From Cupriavidus sp. YR651 (GTDB lineage: Bacteria > Pseudomonadota > Gammaproteobacteria > Burkholderiales > Burkholderiaceae): 64,000 nt of DNA. Made by a program: the position numbers and the translations under genes. The DNA lies in the NCBI RefSeq assembly GCF_900101625.1, contig NZ_FMYZ01000010.1, positions 124,001-188,000 on the forward strand. Reading direction: 5' to 3'. Below the pieces are notes generated by a model. The model saw nothing but the letters and a program-made list of their open reading frames with translations. It did not search any database and was not told the origin of the DNA. The stretch's first letter is position 1; each line of letters starts with the position of its first letter. This document shows, piece by piece, positions 26,176 through 35,216 of the stretch.

Positions 26176-27219
26176 TCAGGCCCCGCCCGCGCGGTGCATG
26201 GCCAGGCGCGGACGCCGGCGTTGTCCGGTACGCAGCGTGCCGGGCGGCACGCCTTCCCAGCGCAGGAATGCCTTGTTGAATCCCGCCTGTGTCTTGAAGC
26301 CCAGCGCCCGCGCGATGTCGCCCACCGGCAATTCCGTGTTGGCCAGCAGGCGCCGCGCCAGCGTGTGGCGTTCCTCATCCAGCAACAACGCGAAGGACGT
26401 TCCGTGGTCCTGCAGATGGCGATGCAGGGTAAACCGGTGCACGGCGAACAGCGATGCCAGCCGGGTAGCCGTGCATTCGCCAAGCAGCATCAGGTCCCGT
26501 ATCGCATGCCGCACCTGCCCGAGAAAGTCCGGGACCACGTGGGATTCCAGTTCGCTGAGGTAACGCACCACCGACGACTCCAGCGCCTCATCCGCGACGC
26601 CACAGCGCTGGTCGAGCGTGCCGGCGGCAAACGTGAACTCGTCGCGCGGCTGGCCGAACAGCACGTGCGGGCCGAAGTGCGAGGTGTACGGCCTCAGCGC
26701 GCCGGGAGGGGGACGGGACAGGTGCACCGCCGCGGGCATCCACGCCTTGCCCAGCAACAGCCGGAACAACTGGAGGTTGGCCGCCATGTACGCGGTCAGC
26801 AGGTCTTCGCGCCCGGCAAACGCACCCTCGATCTCGATCGAGAAAGCCGCATAGCCCTCGCGCACCGTCAGCGCCGTGTCGATGCCCCGATACCAGATGC
26901 GCCCGTAACGCAGGATGCCTTCCACGGCATCCCGGACCGTCCGGGAGGACAGCAGCAGCAATCGCAAGGGCCCGGCGTTCTCCATGTTGGCGCGCGCGCC
27001 CACCAGCACGCCCAGATGAGGGCAGGCGGCCGATTCCGCGGCGTCTTGCAGGATCGCCGCGCAGACGGGCAACGCCAGCGGCGCCATCGGTTCACCCAGC
27101 GTGGCGGTGGTTACGCCGTGCCGAGCCAGGATCGGCCAGGGGTCCTTGCGGAGTGCCTGAAGCGCCTCGACCACGCGCGCCAGCGTGCCGATGGGGACAG
27201 ATCGAGCCTCGGGTTTCAT
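26176..27219 (-). CDS. AraC family regulator with arabinose-binding-like N-terminal domain
   Basis: 347 residues. The N-terminal 190 residues resemble the PF12625-type domain of OruR/ArgR-like AraC regulators (ILARHGVTTATL near 30; RYGRIWYRGIDTALTV near 105). The C-terminal helix-turn-helix (about 235-330) has LASLFAVHRFTLHRHLQDHG and IARALGFKTQAGFNKAFLRW. It is divergent from the BKACE operon with a 134-bp spacer and is its likely activator. The ribosome site is weak, so the start is less certain. Confidence 0.88.
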   Translation of the reverse strand: MKPEARSVPIGTLARVVEALQALRKDPWPILARHGVTTATLGEPMAPLALPVCAAILQDAAESAACPHLGVLVGARANMENAGPLRLLLLSSRTVRDAVEGILRYGRIWYRGIDTALTVREGYAAFSIEIEGAFAGREDLLTAYMAANLQLFRLLLGKAWMPAAVHLSRPPPGALRPYTSHFGPHVLFGQPRDEFTFAAGTLDQRCGVADEALESSVVRYLSELESHVVPDFLGQVRHAIRDLMLLGECTATRLASLFAVHRFTLHRHLQDHGTSFALLLDEERHTLARRLLANTELPVGDIARALGFKTQAGFNKAFLRWEGVPPGTLRTGQRRRPRLAMHRAGGA

Positions 27220-27353
27220 GAGTTCAGGGTTTCCACCGAATGTGACATCAGTAAGTGAAGTAGTGACGCAAGGATAAACAAAAGACCTTGATGCCGTCCA
27301 GAATAGCTTCCCTGCCCCAATGCCGAAGGGCTGACTGACTCAGGAGACCACTC

Positions 27354-28409
27354 ATGCATTTTCTCGACGACAGCTTGCTGCCCGAAAACCAGGAAAAACT
27401 GGTGATCCAGGTGGCGCCGTATGGCCCGCAATGGCTGCCCACCGACTCCGACGATATTCCGGTCAGCATGGACGCCCAGATCCAGAAGGCCGTCGATTGC
27501 TACAACGCAGGCGCCACCGTGCTGCACGTGCATGTCCGCGAAACCGACGGCAAGGGCTCCAAGCGTTTGTCGATGTTCAACGAGATGCTTGCCCGCCTGC
27601 GCGAGGCCGTGCCTGACATGGTCCTGCAGGTTGGCGGTTCGATCTCGTTCGCGCCGGAAGGCGAGGGCAAGGCGGCCGAGTGGCTGGACTACGACACGCG
27701 CCACATGCTTGCCGAACTGAATCCGAAGCCGGACCAGGTGACCATCGCCATCAACACCAGCCAGATGAACATCTGCGAGATGCTGACCGAGGACGACGTC
27801 AAGGGCACCATCCTCGAAAAGCCCGAGTACGTGAAGGCGTACAGCGAAATGGTGGTCGATTCCAAGCCGTCGTTCTTCATTGAACACCTGGAGCGCCTGA
27901 CCAGGGCCGGCATCCAGCCGCACTTCATGCTCGGGCACGTGGCGCAGCTCGAAACCGTCGAGCGCCTGATCCGCAAGGGCCTGTATCGCGGTCCGCTGGT
28001 GCTCAACTACGTTGCCATCGGTGGCGGCGCGGCTGGACTGCACCCGGCCGACATGATCGAGTTCGTGCGCCGCACGCCGGACGGCGCGGTGCTGACGATC
28101 GAAAGCGCGATGCGCGCGGTGCTGCCGATGAACGCGATGGCCATCGCCATGGGCCTGCATGTGCGCGTCGGCATCGAAGACAACCTGTGGGGCCGCAAGG
28201 GCGAGCGCATGACCTCGGTGAAGCAGATCGAGCAGACGGTGCGACTGGCCCGCGAGCTGGGTCGCGAAGTGGCCGACGGCAAGGATGCGCGCCGTATCTA
28301 CAAGATCGACGAGTGGTACGACAGCAGCGACGAGACCATCCGCAACCTCGGCATGGCGCCGAACCGCAAGCCGGGCCAGCGCGGCTTCACCGTGCCGGGC
28401 ACGGTGTAA
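27354..28409 (+). CDS. BKACE-family beta-keto acid cleavage enzyme (DUF849, Kce-like)
   Basis: 351 residues. BKACE enzymes condense a beta-keto acid with acetyl-CoA and split it into acetoacetate and a new acyl-CoA, using a divalent metal. The metal histidines H58 and H60 lie in LHVHVRE. Other family features are VAPYG near 21, VLNYVAIGGGAAG, and the late glutamate in VRVGIEDNLW. It is longer than many members (about 270-320) because of an acidic insert near ESFLTEDDVKGTI-type sequence (residues about 140-160). First gene of a rightward operon; start ATG 27354 has CAGGAG upstream. Confidence 0.9.
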   Translation: MHFLDDSLLPENQEKLVIQVAPYGPQWLPTDSDDIPVSMDAQIQKAVDCYNAGATVLHVHVRETDGKGSKRLSMFNEMLARLREAVPDMVLQVGGSISFAPEGEGKAAEWLDYDTRHMLAELNPKPDQVTIAINTSQMNICEMLTEDDVKGTILEKPEYVKAYSEMVVDSKPSFFIEHLERLTRAGIQPHFMLGHVAQLETVERLIRKGLYRGPLVLNYVAIGGGAAGLHPADMIEFVRRTPDGAVLTIESAMRAVLPMNAMAIAMGLHVRVGIEDNLWGRKGERMTSVKQIEQTVRLARELGREVADGKDARRIYKIDEWYDSSDETIRNLGMAPNRKPGQRGFTVPGTV

Positions 28410-28429
28410 CGCCGGGCACCGCAGTCAGC

Positions 28430-28464
28430 AACGGCACGCCGGGCAGCATCGTCGGCGTGCCGTT
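28430..28464. other. Perfect 12-bp hairpin between BKACE and SDR genes
   Basis: AACGGCACGCCG (28430-28441) and CGGCGTGCCGTT (28453-28464) are exact inverted copies with an 11-base loop, starting 20 bp after the BKACE stop. Only a short T-run follows, so it may attenuate transcription or protect the 3' end of the upstream message rather than end the operon. Confidence 0.6.
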
Positions 28465-28524
28465 TGCACTTGGCGGGAGTGGCCGAGGCAGTTGCCACGG
28501 ACTCGCCACAGAGAGATAAAGATC

Positions 28525-29346
28525 ATGAAACTTGCCAACAAGATTGCGCTGGTCACGGGCGTCGGGCCCGGACTTGGGCAGGGCGTGGCCGTGGCGCTGG
28601 CGCGTGAAGGCGCCGACCTGGTGATTTGCGACGTCAATCCCGCATCGCTTGCCGCCGCGCGGGAAGCGGTGCTCGCCGAAGGCCGGCGCTGCCTGTCGGT
28701 GGTCTGCGACGTGTCATCCAGCGAGGACGTTGCCCAGATGTTCGCGCAGGCCCGAGCCGAGTTCGGCACCGTCCATATCCTGGTCAACAACGCCGCGTTG
28801 ACCCCGAATCGTCCTGCCGACGCCGCGCGCCGCAACAAGCTGTACGACTACAACAACCTGCCGGTGCCGCGCGCGTCGCTGGGTTTCACGCGCGAGATCA
28901 CCGACGAGGAATGGCACCGCTGCTGGGGCGTCAACGTGCACGGCACCTTCTACTGCACGCGCGAGGCGCTGAAGCTGATGGAGCCGCAGCGCGAGGGCCG
29001 CATCATCAATCTCGCTTCCATCGCCGGCATTTCCGCGCTGAGTGCGCACAGCCCGCACTATTCCGCCACCAAGGGCGCGGTGGTCGCGTTCACGCGATCG
29101 GTGGCGCACGAAGTCGCAGGCGCCAACGTCCTGGTCAACTGCGTCGCGCCCGGTGGCGTCGCCACGCCCGCCTTCGATGACTATCTCGAAAAGATCGGCG
29201 ACGAGGCACGCAATCGCCTGTGGCAGGGCTGCCCGCTCGGCCGCCTCGGCAGCATCGACGAGTATGCCTCCCTGATCACCTACCTTGCCGGCGACCACTA
29301 CCTCGTCGGGCAGGTGATCAGCCCGAACGGCGGCGCCGTGATTTGA
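28525..29346 (+). CDS. Short-chain dehydrogenase/reductase (SDR)
   Basis: 273 residues from ATG 28525. Classical SDR: cofactor loop TGVGPGLGQG, aspartate in ICDVNPASL suggesting NAD(H), NNAAL, catalytic serine in INLASIAG and YSATK. An insert near residues 95-120 (RRNKLYDYNNLPVPRAS) is longer than in most SDRs. The gene follows BKACE after a hairpin-bearing 115-bp gap and precedes the CMD-like gene by 35 bp. It probably makes the beta-keto acid that BKACE cleaves (inference). Confidence 0.9.
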   Translation: MKLANKIALVTGVGPGLGQGVAVALAREGADLVICDVNPASLAAAREAVLAEGRRCLSVVCDVSSSEDVAQMFAQARAEFGTVHILVNNAALTPNRPADAARRNKLYDYNNLPVPRASLGFTREITDEEWHRCWGVNVHGTFYCTREALKLMEPQREGRIINLASIAGISALSAHSPHYSATKGAVVAFTRSVAHEVAGANVLVNCVAPGGVATPAFDDYLEKIGDEARNRLWQGCPLGRLGSIDEYASLITYLAGDHYLVGQVISPNGGAVI

Positions 29347-29381
29347 GCCGCCTCACGAAATCGACGAACACGCATCAGACC

Positions 29382-30128
29382 ATGCAACAAAATCTCTTTC
29401 CGCACTACAAGGCCCTGCGCGATTCTGGCGTGCTCGGCAGCGAACTGGACCCGCTCACGGAGTGGGACCCCCACTGGATCGCTTCCTGGGTCGTGCTGGC
29501 CCGCGACGCGAATGCCGAAGGCGTGCTCGATCCCAAGCTGGTCGCGCTGATCCGCCTCAATATCGACGTGACCGCCACCCATCTGTACCAGCCGGGAGTA
29601 TCCCGCCACGTCCGCGAGGCCATTCGCGTAGGCGCCACCCGTGCGGAAATCCTGGAAGTCTTCAAGCTGGCCAGCGTTGTGGGCATCCACGCCTGCGCGG
29701 TCGGCGTGCCGGCGCTTGCCGAGGAACTGGCGCGCGCGGGCATTCCCGACGAGCCGGTGGCAGCCGGCGCCACGCCGGTGTGCGATGCGGTCCGCGCCAA
29801 CGGCATGTTCAACCCGCTGTGGGAAACGCTGTATCGCTGGGATCCGCAATATCTCGAGAAATTCCTAGCCATGGGGTTCGGCCTTTGGCGCGACAATATC
29901 CTGCCGCCGCTGTGGATCGAGTTTCTCTGCATCGCGGGCGATGCCGCCATCACCCATATGTACGGGCACGGCACGCAACGCCATATCGAAGCGGCACTCA
30001 AGCTGGGCGCTACCCGCGAACAGATCCTCGCGGTGCTCAAAATTGTCAGCCTGCAGGGCATCGAAGCCTGCGAACTGGCGGTGCCCATGCTCGATCAGGC
30101 GTGCCGGTCCGTCGAAGAGGGTCGTTGA
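29382..30128 (+). CDS. Tandem carboxymuconolactone-decarboxylase-like (AhpD-fold) protein
   Basis: 248 residues from ATG 29382. Two AhpD-fold repeats: about 30-120 (LVALIRLNIDVTATHLYQPG, HVREAIRVGATRAEILEV) and about 150-240 (RHIEAALKLGATREQILAVL). The CxxC redox pair of AhpD is absent: the first repeat has HACAVG and the second has EACELA. A role as lactone decarboxylase, tautomerase or hydrolase in the pathway is more likely than peroxide reduction. Third gene of the BKACE operon. Confidence 0.88.
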   Translation: MQQNLFPHYKALRDSGVLGSELDPLTEWDPHWIASWVVLARDANAEGVLDPKLVALIRLNIDVTATHLYQPGVSRHVREAIRVGATRAEILEVFKLASVVGIHACAVGVPALAEELARAGIPDEPVAAGATPVCDAVRANGMFNPLWETLYRWDPQYLEKFLAMGFGLWRDNILPPLWIEFLCIAGDAAITHMYGHGTQRHIEAALKLGATREQILAVLKIVSLQGIEACELAVPMLDQACRSVEEGR

Positions 30129-30224
30129 GCCGACTGCGCTTTTCTCGTCATGATTCGCCCGGCGCCCGCATGCCAACGGGCGGCGAGCGCCACCATCGCC
30201 CCATGGAACGTCCAGGAGCCTGCA

Positions 30225-31577
30225 GTGCAACCACTGGCCCAACTCTCTCCCACCACATCTCAAGCCGACGATGCCGGCACGCTGGCCGCCATCTACCGCA
30301 AGATCATGTGGCGGCTGCTCCCGTTCCTGTTCTGCGCCTACGTGCTGAACACCATCGACCGGATCAATATCTCCTTCGCCAAGCTGCGCATGGCGAGCGA
30401 CCTTGGCCTCACCGATGCCGCCTACGGCATTGGCGCGGCGGCCTTCTTCGCCGGCTATATCCTGTTTGAAGTGCCGAGCAATCTCTATATGCAGCGCATC
30501 GGCGCGCGGCTGACCCTCACGCGCATCATGATCCTGTGGGGCCTGGCGACCATCGCCACCAGCCAGGTCAGTTCGCCCACGGGGCTCTACGTGGCCCGTT
30601 TCCTGCTGGGCGTCGCCGAAGCCGGCTTCTTCCCCGGCGTCATCCTGTACCTGACCTACTGGTTCCCGGCCGCCCGGCGCTGGCGCATCACGTCGCTGTT
30701 CCTGATGTCCGGCACGATCGCCGGCATGATCAGCGGTCCGCTGGCGGCCGCGATCATGTTGCATCTCGATGGCTGGCTGGGACTGCGGGACTGGCAAGTG
30801 CTGTTCGTGGTGGAAGGCATTCCGGCGATGGTGCTCGGCGTGCTGGCCTATCGCTGGCTCGTGGATGGCCCGGATCGTGCGGCATGGCTGAGCCCCGCCG
30901 AAAAGGCCTTGCTGCATGGCGATCTGGCCACCGAGGCGCCAGCCGCGCATCACGGCGGGATCAGGGCGCTGCTGAAGGACCTGCGCGTTTACGCGCTCGG
31001 CCTCACGTTCCTGACGATCTACGCCGCCACCAACACCATCGCCTACTGGATGCCAACCCTGATCCATGACTTCGGCCAGACACAGGTCACGCGCATCGGC
31101 TGGATTTCCAGCCTGCCCTACGTGCTCGGCCTGACCGGGATGTTCGCGCTGGCGCGCAGCTCGGACCGGCACCTCGAACGGCGCTGGCACGTCGCCGGCA
31201 CCATGTTCGTGGCGGCGGCGAGCTTTGCACTGATGGTGGCCTTGCGTGGTGACCTGGTGTATTCGGTACTTTGCATGACCATCGGCGCGGCAGCCTGCCT
31301 GGCCGCGCTGCCGGTGTTCTGGACGGTGCCGCCTGCCTACCTTCGCGCGGACCAGGCCCCCGCGGGGATCGCATTCATCAGCAGCCTTGGTGGCCTTGCG
31401 GCCATGCTCAGCCCGATAGCGGTGGGTGCGATCAAGACCCGCACGGGCGACCTGTACCTGGCGTTCCAGCTCATCGCCGTGCTGTTGTCGATCGGTGGCC
31501 TGGTGCTGCTCCTGACTATTCCGGCCCGGTTGCTGGCGGACAAACGGCGCGGCCAGGGGGCAGTCGGCGCGGCGTAA
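30225..31577 (+). CDS. MFS transporter of the anion:cation symporter type
   Basis: 450 residues if GTG 30225 is used (CCAGGAG 6 bases upstream); ATG 30150 gives a poorly conserved 25-residue extension and has no ribosome site. About twelve membrane helices. ACS-family features: LPFLFCAYVLNTIDRINISF in helix 1, FEVPSNLYMQRIGAR and RFLLGVAEAGFFPGVILYL. Members import organic anions such as hexuronates, phthalates or tartrate by proton symport. Last gene of the BKACE operon, so it likely imports the substrate. Confidence 0.9.
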   Translation: MQPLAQLSPTTSQADDAGTLAAIYRKIMWRLLPFLFCAYVLNTIDRINISFAKLRMASDLGLTDAAYGIGAAAFFAGYILFEVPSNLYMQRIGARLTLTRIMILWGLATIATSQVSSPTGLYVARFLLGVAEAGFFPGVILYLTYWFPAARRWRITSLFLMSGTIAGMISGPLAAAIMLHLDGWLGLRDWQVLFVVEGIPAMVLGVLAYRWLVDGPDRAAWLSPAEKALLHGDLATEAPAAHHGGIRALLKDLRVYALGLTFLTIYAATNTIAYWMPTLIHDFGQTQVTRIGWISSLPYVLGLTGMFALARSSDRHLERRWHVAGTMFVAAASFALMVALRGDLVYSVLCMTIGAAACLAALPVFWTVPPAYLRADQAPAGIAFISSLGGLAAMLSPIAVGAIKTRTGDLYLAFQLIAVLLSIGGLVLLLTIPARLLADKRRGQGAVGAA

Positions 31578-31588
31578 AGACATATCGG

Positions 31589-31620
31589 GCCGCTCCGCCA
31601 TGTCGTCATGGCGGAGCGGC
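31589..31620. other. Perfect 14-bp hairpin closing the BKACE operon
   Basis: GCCGCTCCGCCATG (31589-31602) and CATGGCGGAGCGGC (31607-31620) are exact inverted copies with a 4-base loop, 11 bp after the MFS stop. There is no U-run. A stem this long suits 3'-end protection or a Rho-assisted stop. Confidence 0.7.
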
Positions 31621-31722
31621 GCACTGGCCCCGCGTCTGGCCGTCGATAGCAAGGGTCTGGCCAACACGACAGGCCGCTGTCGGCTATTCTCAGAGCGATG
31701 CACCCTTTGAGAGGCCGATCCC

Positions 31723-32979
31723 ATGAATACCGAGCATATTGAAATTCCCGGAAGCCACGGCAGCAAGCTGTCGAGCCGTCTGGACTTGCCAAGCGGTCCG
31801 GTCCGCGCCTACGCACTGATCGCGCACTGCTTCACCTGCGGCAAGGACAGTCTGGCCTCCTCCCGCATCGCCCGCGCACTGACCAGTCATGGCATTGCCG
31901 TGATGCGCATCGATTTCACCGGCATCGGCAGCAGCGACGGGGATTTTGCCAGCACGAACTTCTCCTCGAACGTTGCCGATCTGCGCGCGGTTGCGCAGTT
32001 CATGCGCGACCAGGACCGCGCCCCGACCCTGCTGATCGGCCATAGCCTCGGCGGCGCCGCCGTGCTGAGCGTCGCCAAACATATCCCGGAAGTCCGCGCG
32101 GTGATCACCATCGCGGCCCCCAGCGATCCCGGGCATGTGGTCGGCCTGTTTGGCGACAACGTGGCACGCATCCAGGAGGAAGGTGCCGTCGATGTCCGCC
32201 TTGCGGGCCGTCCCTTCCGTATCACGCGCCAGTTCCTCGAGGACGTCGGCAATCAGCGCCTGCTCGATGATGTCGCCAACCTGGATCGTCCGCTGCTGGT
32301 TCTGCATTCGCCGCAGGACACGACGGTCGGCGTGGAAAACGGCCTGCAGATCTTCGCGGCGGCGCGTCAGGCCAAGAGCTTCATGGCGCTGGATGGCGCC
32401 GACCATCTCTTGATCGACAAGTCGGCGGCGGCCTATGCCGCTGACCTCCTGCTGGCCTGGTCACGGCGCTATCTGCCTCCGGAGGCCGAGCCCGCCGCGC
32501 CGGAAGTGGTGGTCCCCGACGGCACCGTCCTCGTCGCGGAAAACCACCTGGGCCGTTACCAGCAGTCCATCAGGGTCGCCGGGCATCAGCTTGTCGCGGA
32601 TGAGCCGGCCGCAGTAGGGGGCACTGGCGTCGGCCCGGGTCCCTATGACTTCCTGCTCGCTGCACTCGGCGCATGCACCTCCATGACACTGCGCATGTAC
32701 GCCGAGCGCAAGGAACTACCGCTGGAACATGTCTCCGTTGCGCTGCGGCATGCAAAGATTCACGCGCAGGACTGTGCGACTTGCGACACGAAGGAAGGCC
32801 GGGTCGACCGGATCGAACGTCAGATCAGCTTGCGCGGCCCGCTAACGCCGGAGCAGCGCACGGCGTTGCTGGGCATTGCCGATCGGTGCCCGGTGCATCG
32901 CACACTCCAGTCCGAGGTGAGTATTGTGACGTCGGCAGACACGTCGGACGAGGCTCTGGACAATCCGTCGGGGCCATAA
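31723..32979 (+). CDS. Alpha/beta hydrolase-OsmC fusion protein
   Basis: 418 residues. Residues 1-250 are a serine hydrolase: nucleophile S108 in GHSLGG, a late aspartate in SPQDTTVG and histidine in GADHLL. Residues 270-405 are an OsmC/Ohr domain with its two cysteines in ALGACTSMT and DRCPVH and an extra pair in QDCATCDTKEG. OsmC proteins reduce organic hydroperoxides. This two-domain form occurs in many proteobacteria, and the hydrolase may release acylated or lipid peroxides for the OsmC half (inference). ATG 31723 has GAGAGG upstream. Its 3' end overlaps the next convergent gene by 155 bp. Confidence 0.92.
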   Translation: MNTEHIEIPGSHGSKLSSRLDLPSGPVRAYALIAHCFTCGKDSLASSRIARALTSHGIAVMRIDFTGIGSSDGDFASTNFSSNVADLRAVAQFMRDQDRAPTLLIGHSLGGAAVLSVAKHIPEVRAVITIAAPSDPGHVVGLFGDNVARIQEEGAVDVRLAGRPFRITRQFLEDVGNQRLLDDVANLDRPLLVLHSPQDTTVGVENGLQIFAAARQAKSFMALDGADHLLIDKSAAAYAADLLLAWSRRYLPPEAEPAAPEVVVPDGTVLVAENHLGRYQQSIRVAGHQLVADEPAAVGGTGVGPGPYDFLLAALGACTSMTLRMYAERKELPLEHVSVALRHAKIHAQDCATCDTKEGRVDRIERQISLRGPLTPEQRTALLGIADRCPVHRTLQSEVSIVTSADTSDEALDNPSGP

Positions 32980-34351
32980 CGGCGCAGACCGAACGGGGGC
33001 AGGGGCAGCGGCAGACGGTTGCCGAAAGCTGCCGCGCCATGATTGCGGCATGTTCGCGGAATGCGTCGCGCAGTGCGTCCCGGACTGAGCGCGCGTGGCG
33101 CTCGCGGTCGCGCGTGCCGTGCAGCGCCTGCACGCGTACCACGATATCGAGGAGCGTCGCCAGCACCGGCGCCGCAGCCACCAGCGCGCCGGAACCTTTG
33201 GCAAACAGCCCGGCATGCCGGAGCGCCTCGGACTCCGGCATGCGCCGGCCAATGGCCTGCAGGGCTGCCCCCAGCATCCTGGCAAGCGCGCCGGCTTCAC
33301 GCGATGCGGCTTCCAGGCCGCCTGCAATCGGCGTGGCGGCCTGGTTCAGCAGACGTGTGAATCGCCACCGGGGCTCGGGAGGCGGTGGCAGCGCCTCCAG
33401 TGCGTTCGCCAGCATCGGCGCCATGCTGACGCCCGGGACGTCATCGCATCGCATGAGTACGGTGGCACGGCACGCGCACGACCATTCGCATGCTTCCACC
33501 TGAATTGTTTGCCACTGCGCAGCCACTGGCCCGGCGATCTGGCTGACTGTCTCGTCGAAGAAGGCGCGGGCCTGCTGGCCATTCATCGAAAGATCGATAC
33601 GCGCCATCGCCTGCGCGGCATGGGCAAGCACCGTCGAGGCCAACTGCTGCCGCCAGAACGCCCTCAGCGCGCGCAGGCGCCCCGCGTCGGCATGTGGCGC
33701 CTCGTCTGGTGACGAGAACAGCGTGGTTGCACCGTACACCCAGATTCGCTGGCGGCAATGCGCGAGGGCGAGCGCGTTCCGAAACGCATGGACGAGTTGC
33801 GTTCGCAGCGTCGTTTGCCACAGCGCTTCAGCGGCTTCCCGGCGAACAAGGATCTGGCAAAGCCATCGTTCCGACATCCACGCCGCACCGATGGAGAGGG
33901 CGGTGGTGACGGCGGGCTGCCAGGGCACGTCGGGCAGCAGTTCGGCCCATGCCCAACTGGCCAGCACGGCCGCGAGCGTGGACGAGACGCTGCAGAGCAC
34001 GATATCCAGGTATTTGCGCCAAGGCGCCCGGCCGGGCGCGCGACGGACACCGCCAGCGACGCGCGGCCATGGCATGGGCGCTGTGGGCGGCGCTGGATGT
34101 TTGGCCGGGTCGCCCCCGGGCTGCAGGATGTCCGCCATCTGATGCGTCGTGTCGCCGATGCCGTGATCCTCCAGCAGGCGCCGCCAGCACGCTTCCAGAT
34201 CGGTGTGCAAGCGTGTGCCGCGAAACAGCACCTCGACCATTCCCGGTACGGCGTCGTGCGCATGCTGAAACCGTATGGACAGCAGCCGCAGCACATGCCG
34301 GCGGACGCGACGATGGGCAAGCGTGGAAGGAATTGAAGGGCTGTGCTGCAT
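32825..34351 (-). CDS. Hypothetical membrane protein with anomalous 3' end
   Basis: 508 residues, no recognised family. A cytoplasmic N-terminus (1-105) is followed by two closely spaced hydrophobic segments (about 113-135 and 143-165), a long helical middle part, and a third hydrophobic segment near 405-425. The final 52 residues are read from the antisense of the hydrolase-OsmC gene (32825-32979), are rich in Cys and Pro, and look unlike the rest. The original stop was probably lost by a frameshift or mutation close to 32980-33030. Start ATG 34351 is the first in frame. Confidence 0.6.
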   Translation of the reverse strand: MQHSPSIPSTLAHRRVRRHVLRLLSIRFQHAHDAVPGMVEVLFRGTRLHTDLEACWRRLLEDHGIGDTTHQMADILQPGGDPAKHPAPPTAPMPWPRVAGGVRRAPGRAPWRKYLDIVLCSVSSTLAAVLASWAWAELLPDVPWQPAVTTALSIGAAWMSERWLCQILVRREAAEALWQTTLRTQLVHAFRNALALAHCRQRIWVYGATTLFSSPDEAPHADAGRLRALRAFWRQQLASTVLAHAAQAMARIDLSMNGQQARAFFDETVSQIAGPVAAQWQTIQVEACEWSCACRATVLMRCDDVPGVSMAPMLANALEALPPPPEPRWRFTRLLNQAATPIAGGLEAASREAGALARMLGAALQAIGRRMPESEALRHAGLFAKGSGALVAAAPVLATLLDIVVRVQALHGTRDRERHARSVRDALRDAFREHAAIMARQLSATVCRCPCPRSVCAVMAPTDCPEPRPTCLPTSQYSPRTGVCDAPGTDRQCPATPCAAPALAGRAS

Positions 34352-34611
34352 GGAGATCGCCCGATGACAGATGGCGGTAAGGTGAATCTAGCAGCCCGTC
34401 GCGTGCCATCGCCACGGCAACGTGGCACCAGTTTCGGCCGACGGCCCGTGCGCCTCGGCCAAGGGCAAAGTCAGCCGGGAAACGGGTCGCCTCCTGACCG
34501 ATTCCATGCCAACGTTGGCGCAGGATGCCGCCGGTTGGCACAGGCGATGCGTGGCACTACTGCTAGAGTCCATGGCGTCTACAGGCAACAAGATAGGAAG
34601 GAACCGAATCG

Positions 34612-35178
34612 ATGAACTGGACACTGGAAGAGATGGCTGCGCAAGCCGCGCGCACATTGCGCGACGGCGAGTTCGTGGACCTGGGGTCGGGTATGCCGAC
34701 GACCCTCGTCGCGCATATTCCCGATGACGTGGAGCTATGGGTGCACCTGCAGGAGCCCCGGGCAGGCATGACCGTCTATCCGACCGACGACTACATGGAT
34801 GCCGGCTTCATCGCCGCAGGGCAGGAAGGCGCAGCGCACGAGCGGCGGCCGACGACTTACCACTCGACCGCGTCCTTTGCCGCGATGTCGAGCACGCACG
34901 CGGATGTTGCCGTGGTGGAAGTGACGCACGCGGAGGCATTGCAAGACGCCGTCGCCAGCGCAGTCATCAGCGTTGGCGCCAGGCGTGTGCTGGCCATGCT
35001 CGCATCGCCGCAGGCGCTGGACCGGCTTCAGGGTTCCGGATACGGCGTGCCGGTGCGGATCCTCACCCCCGTGGTCGTCGCCGACGTGACTCCCCAAGGC
35101 TTGCGCATCCTGGCGGCTGCCGAAGGCTTCGCATCACAACACGTGCAAAACGGGGAGGACATGCTGGAAGGCCGATAG
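34612..35178 (+). CDS. CoA-transferase subunit-B-like protein without the SENG motif
   Basis: 188 residues. The N-terminus matches 3-oxoacid CoA-transferase subunit B: MNWTLEEMAAQAARTLRDGE, glycine loop LGSGMPT, then ELWVHLQ. At this point family members have SENG, whose glutamate carries the CoA thioester; here the sequence is LQEPRAGM, so the motif is lost. It is also about 20-25 residues shorter, and no subunit A lies nearby. AGGAAGGAA precedes the ATG. It is probably not an active transferase; a structural or regulatory role is possible. Confidence 0.78.
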   Translation: MNWTLEEMAAQAARTLRDGEFVDLGSGMPTTLVAHIPDDVELWVHLQEPRAGMTVYPTDDYMDAGFIAAGQEGAAHERRPTTYHSTASFAAMSSTHADVAVVEVTHAEALQDAVASAVISVGARRVLAMLASPQALDRLQGSGYGVPVRILTPVVVADVTPQGLRILAAAEGFASQHVQNGEDMLEGR

Positions 35179-35216
35179 GTCCATGCCGCGCCATGCCGGC
35201 GACGGCATGGCAGCGA

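Noticed and set aside
29865..31766. Leftward 633-residue frame opposite the MFS transporter
   Set aside because: Antisense of the MFS gene with no domain.
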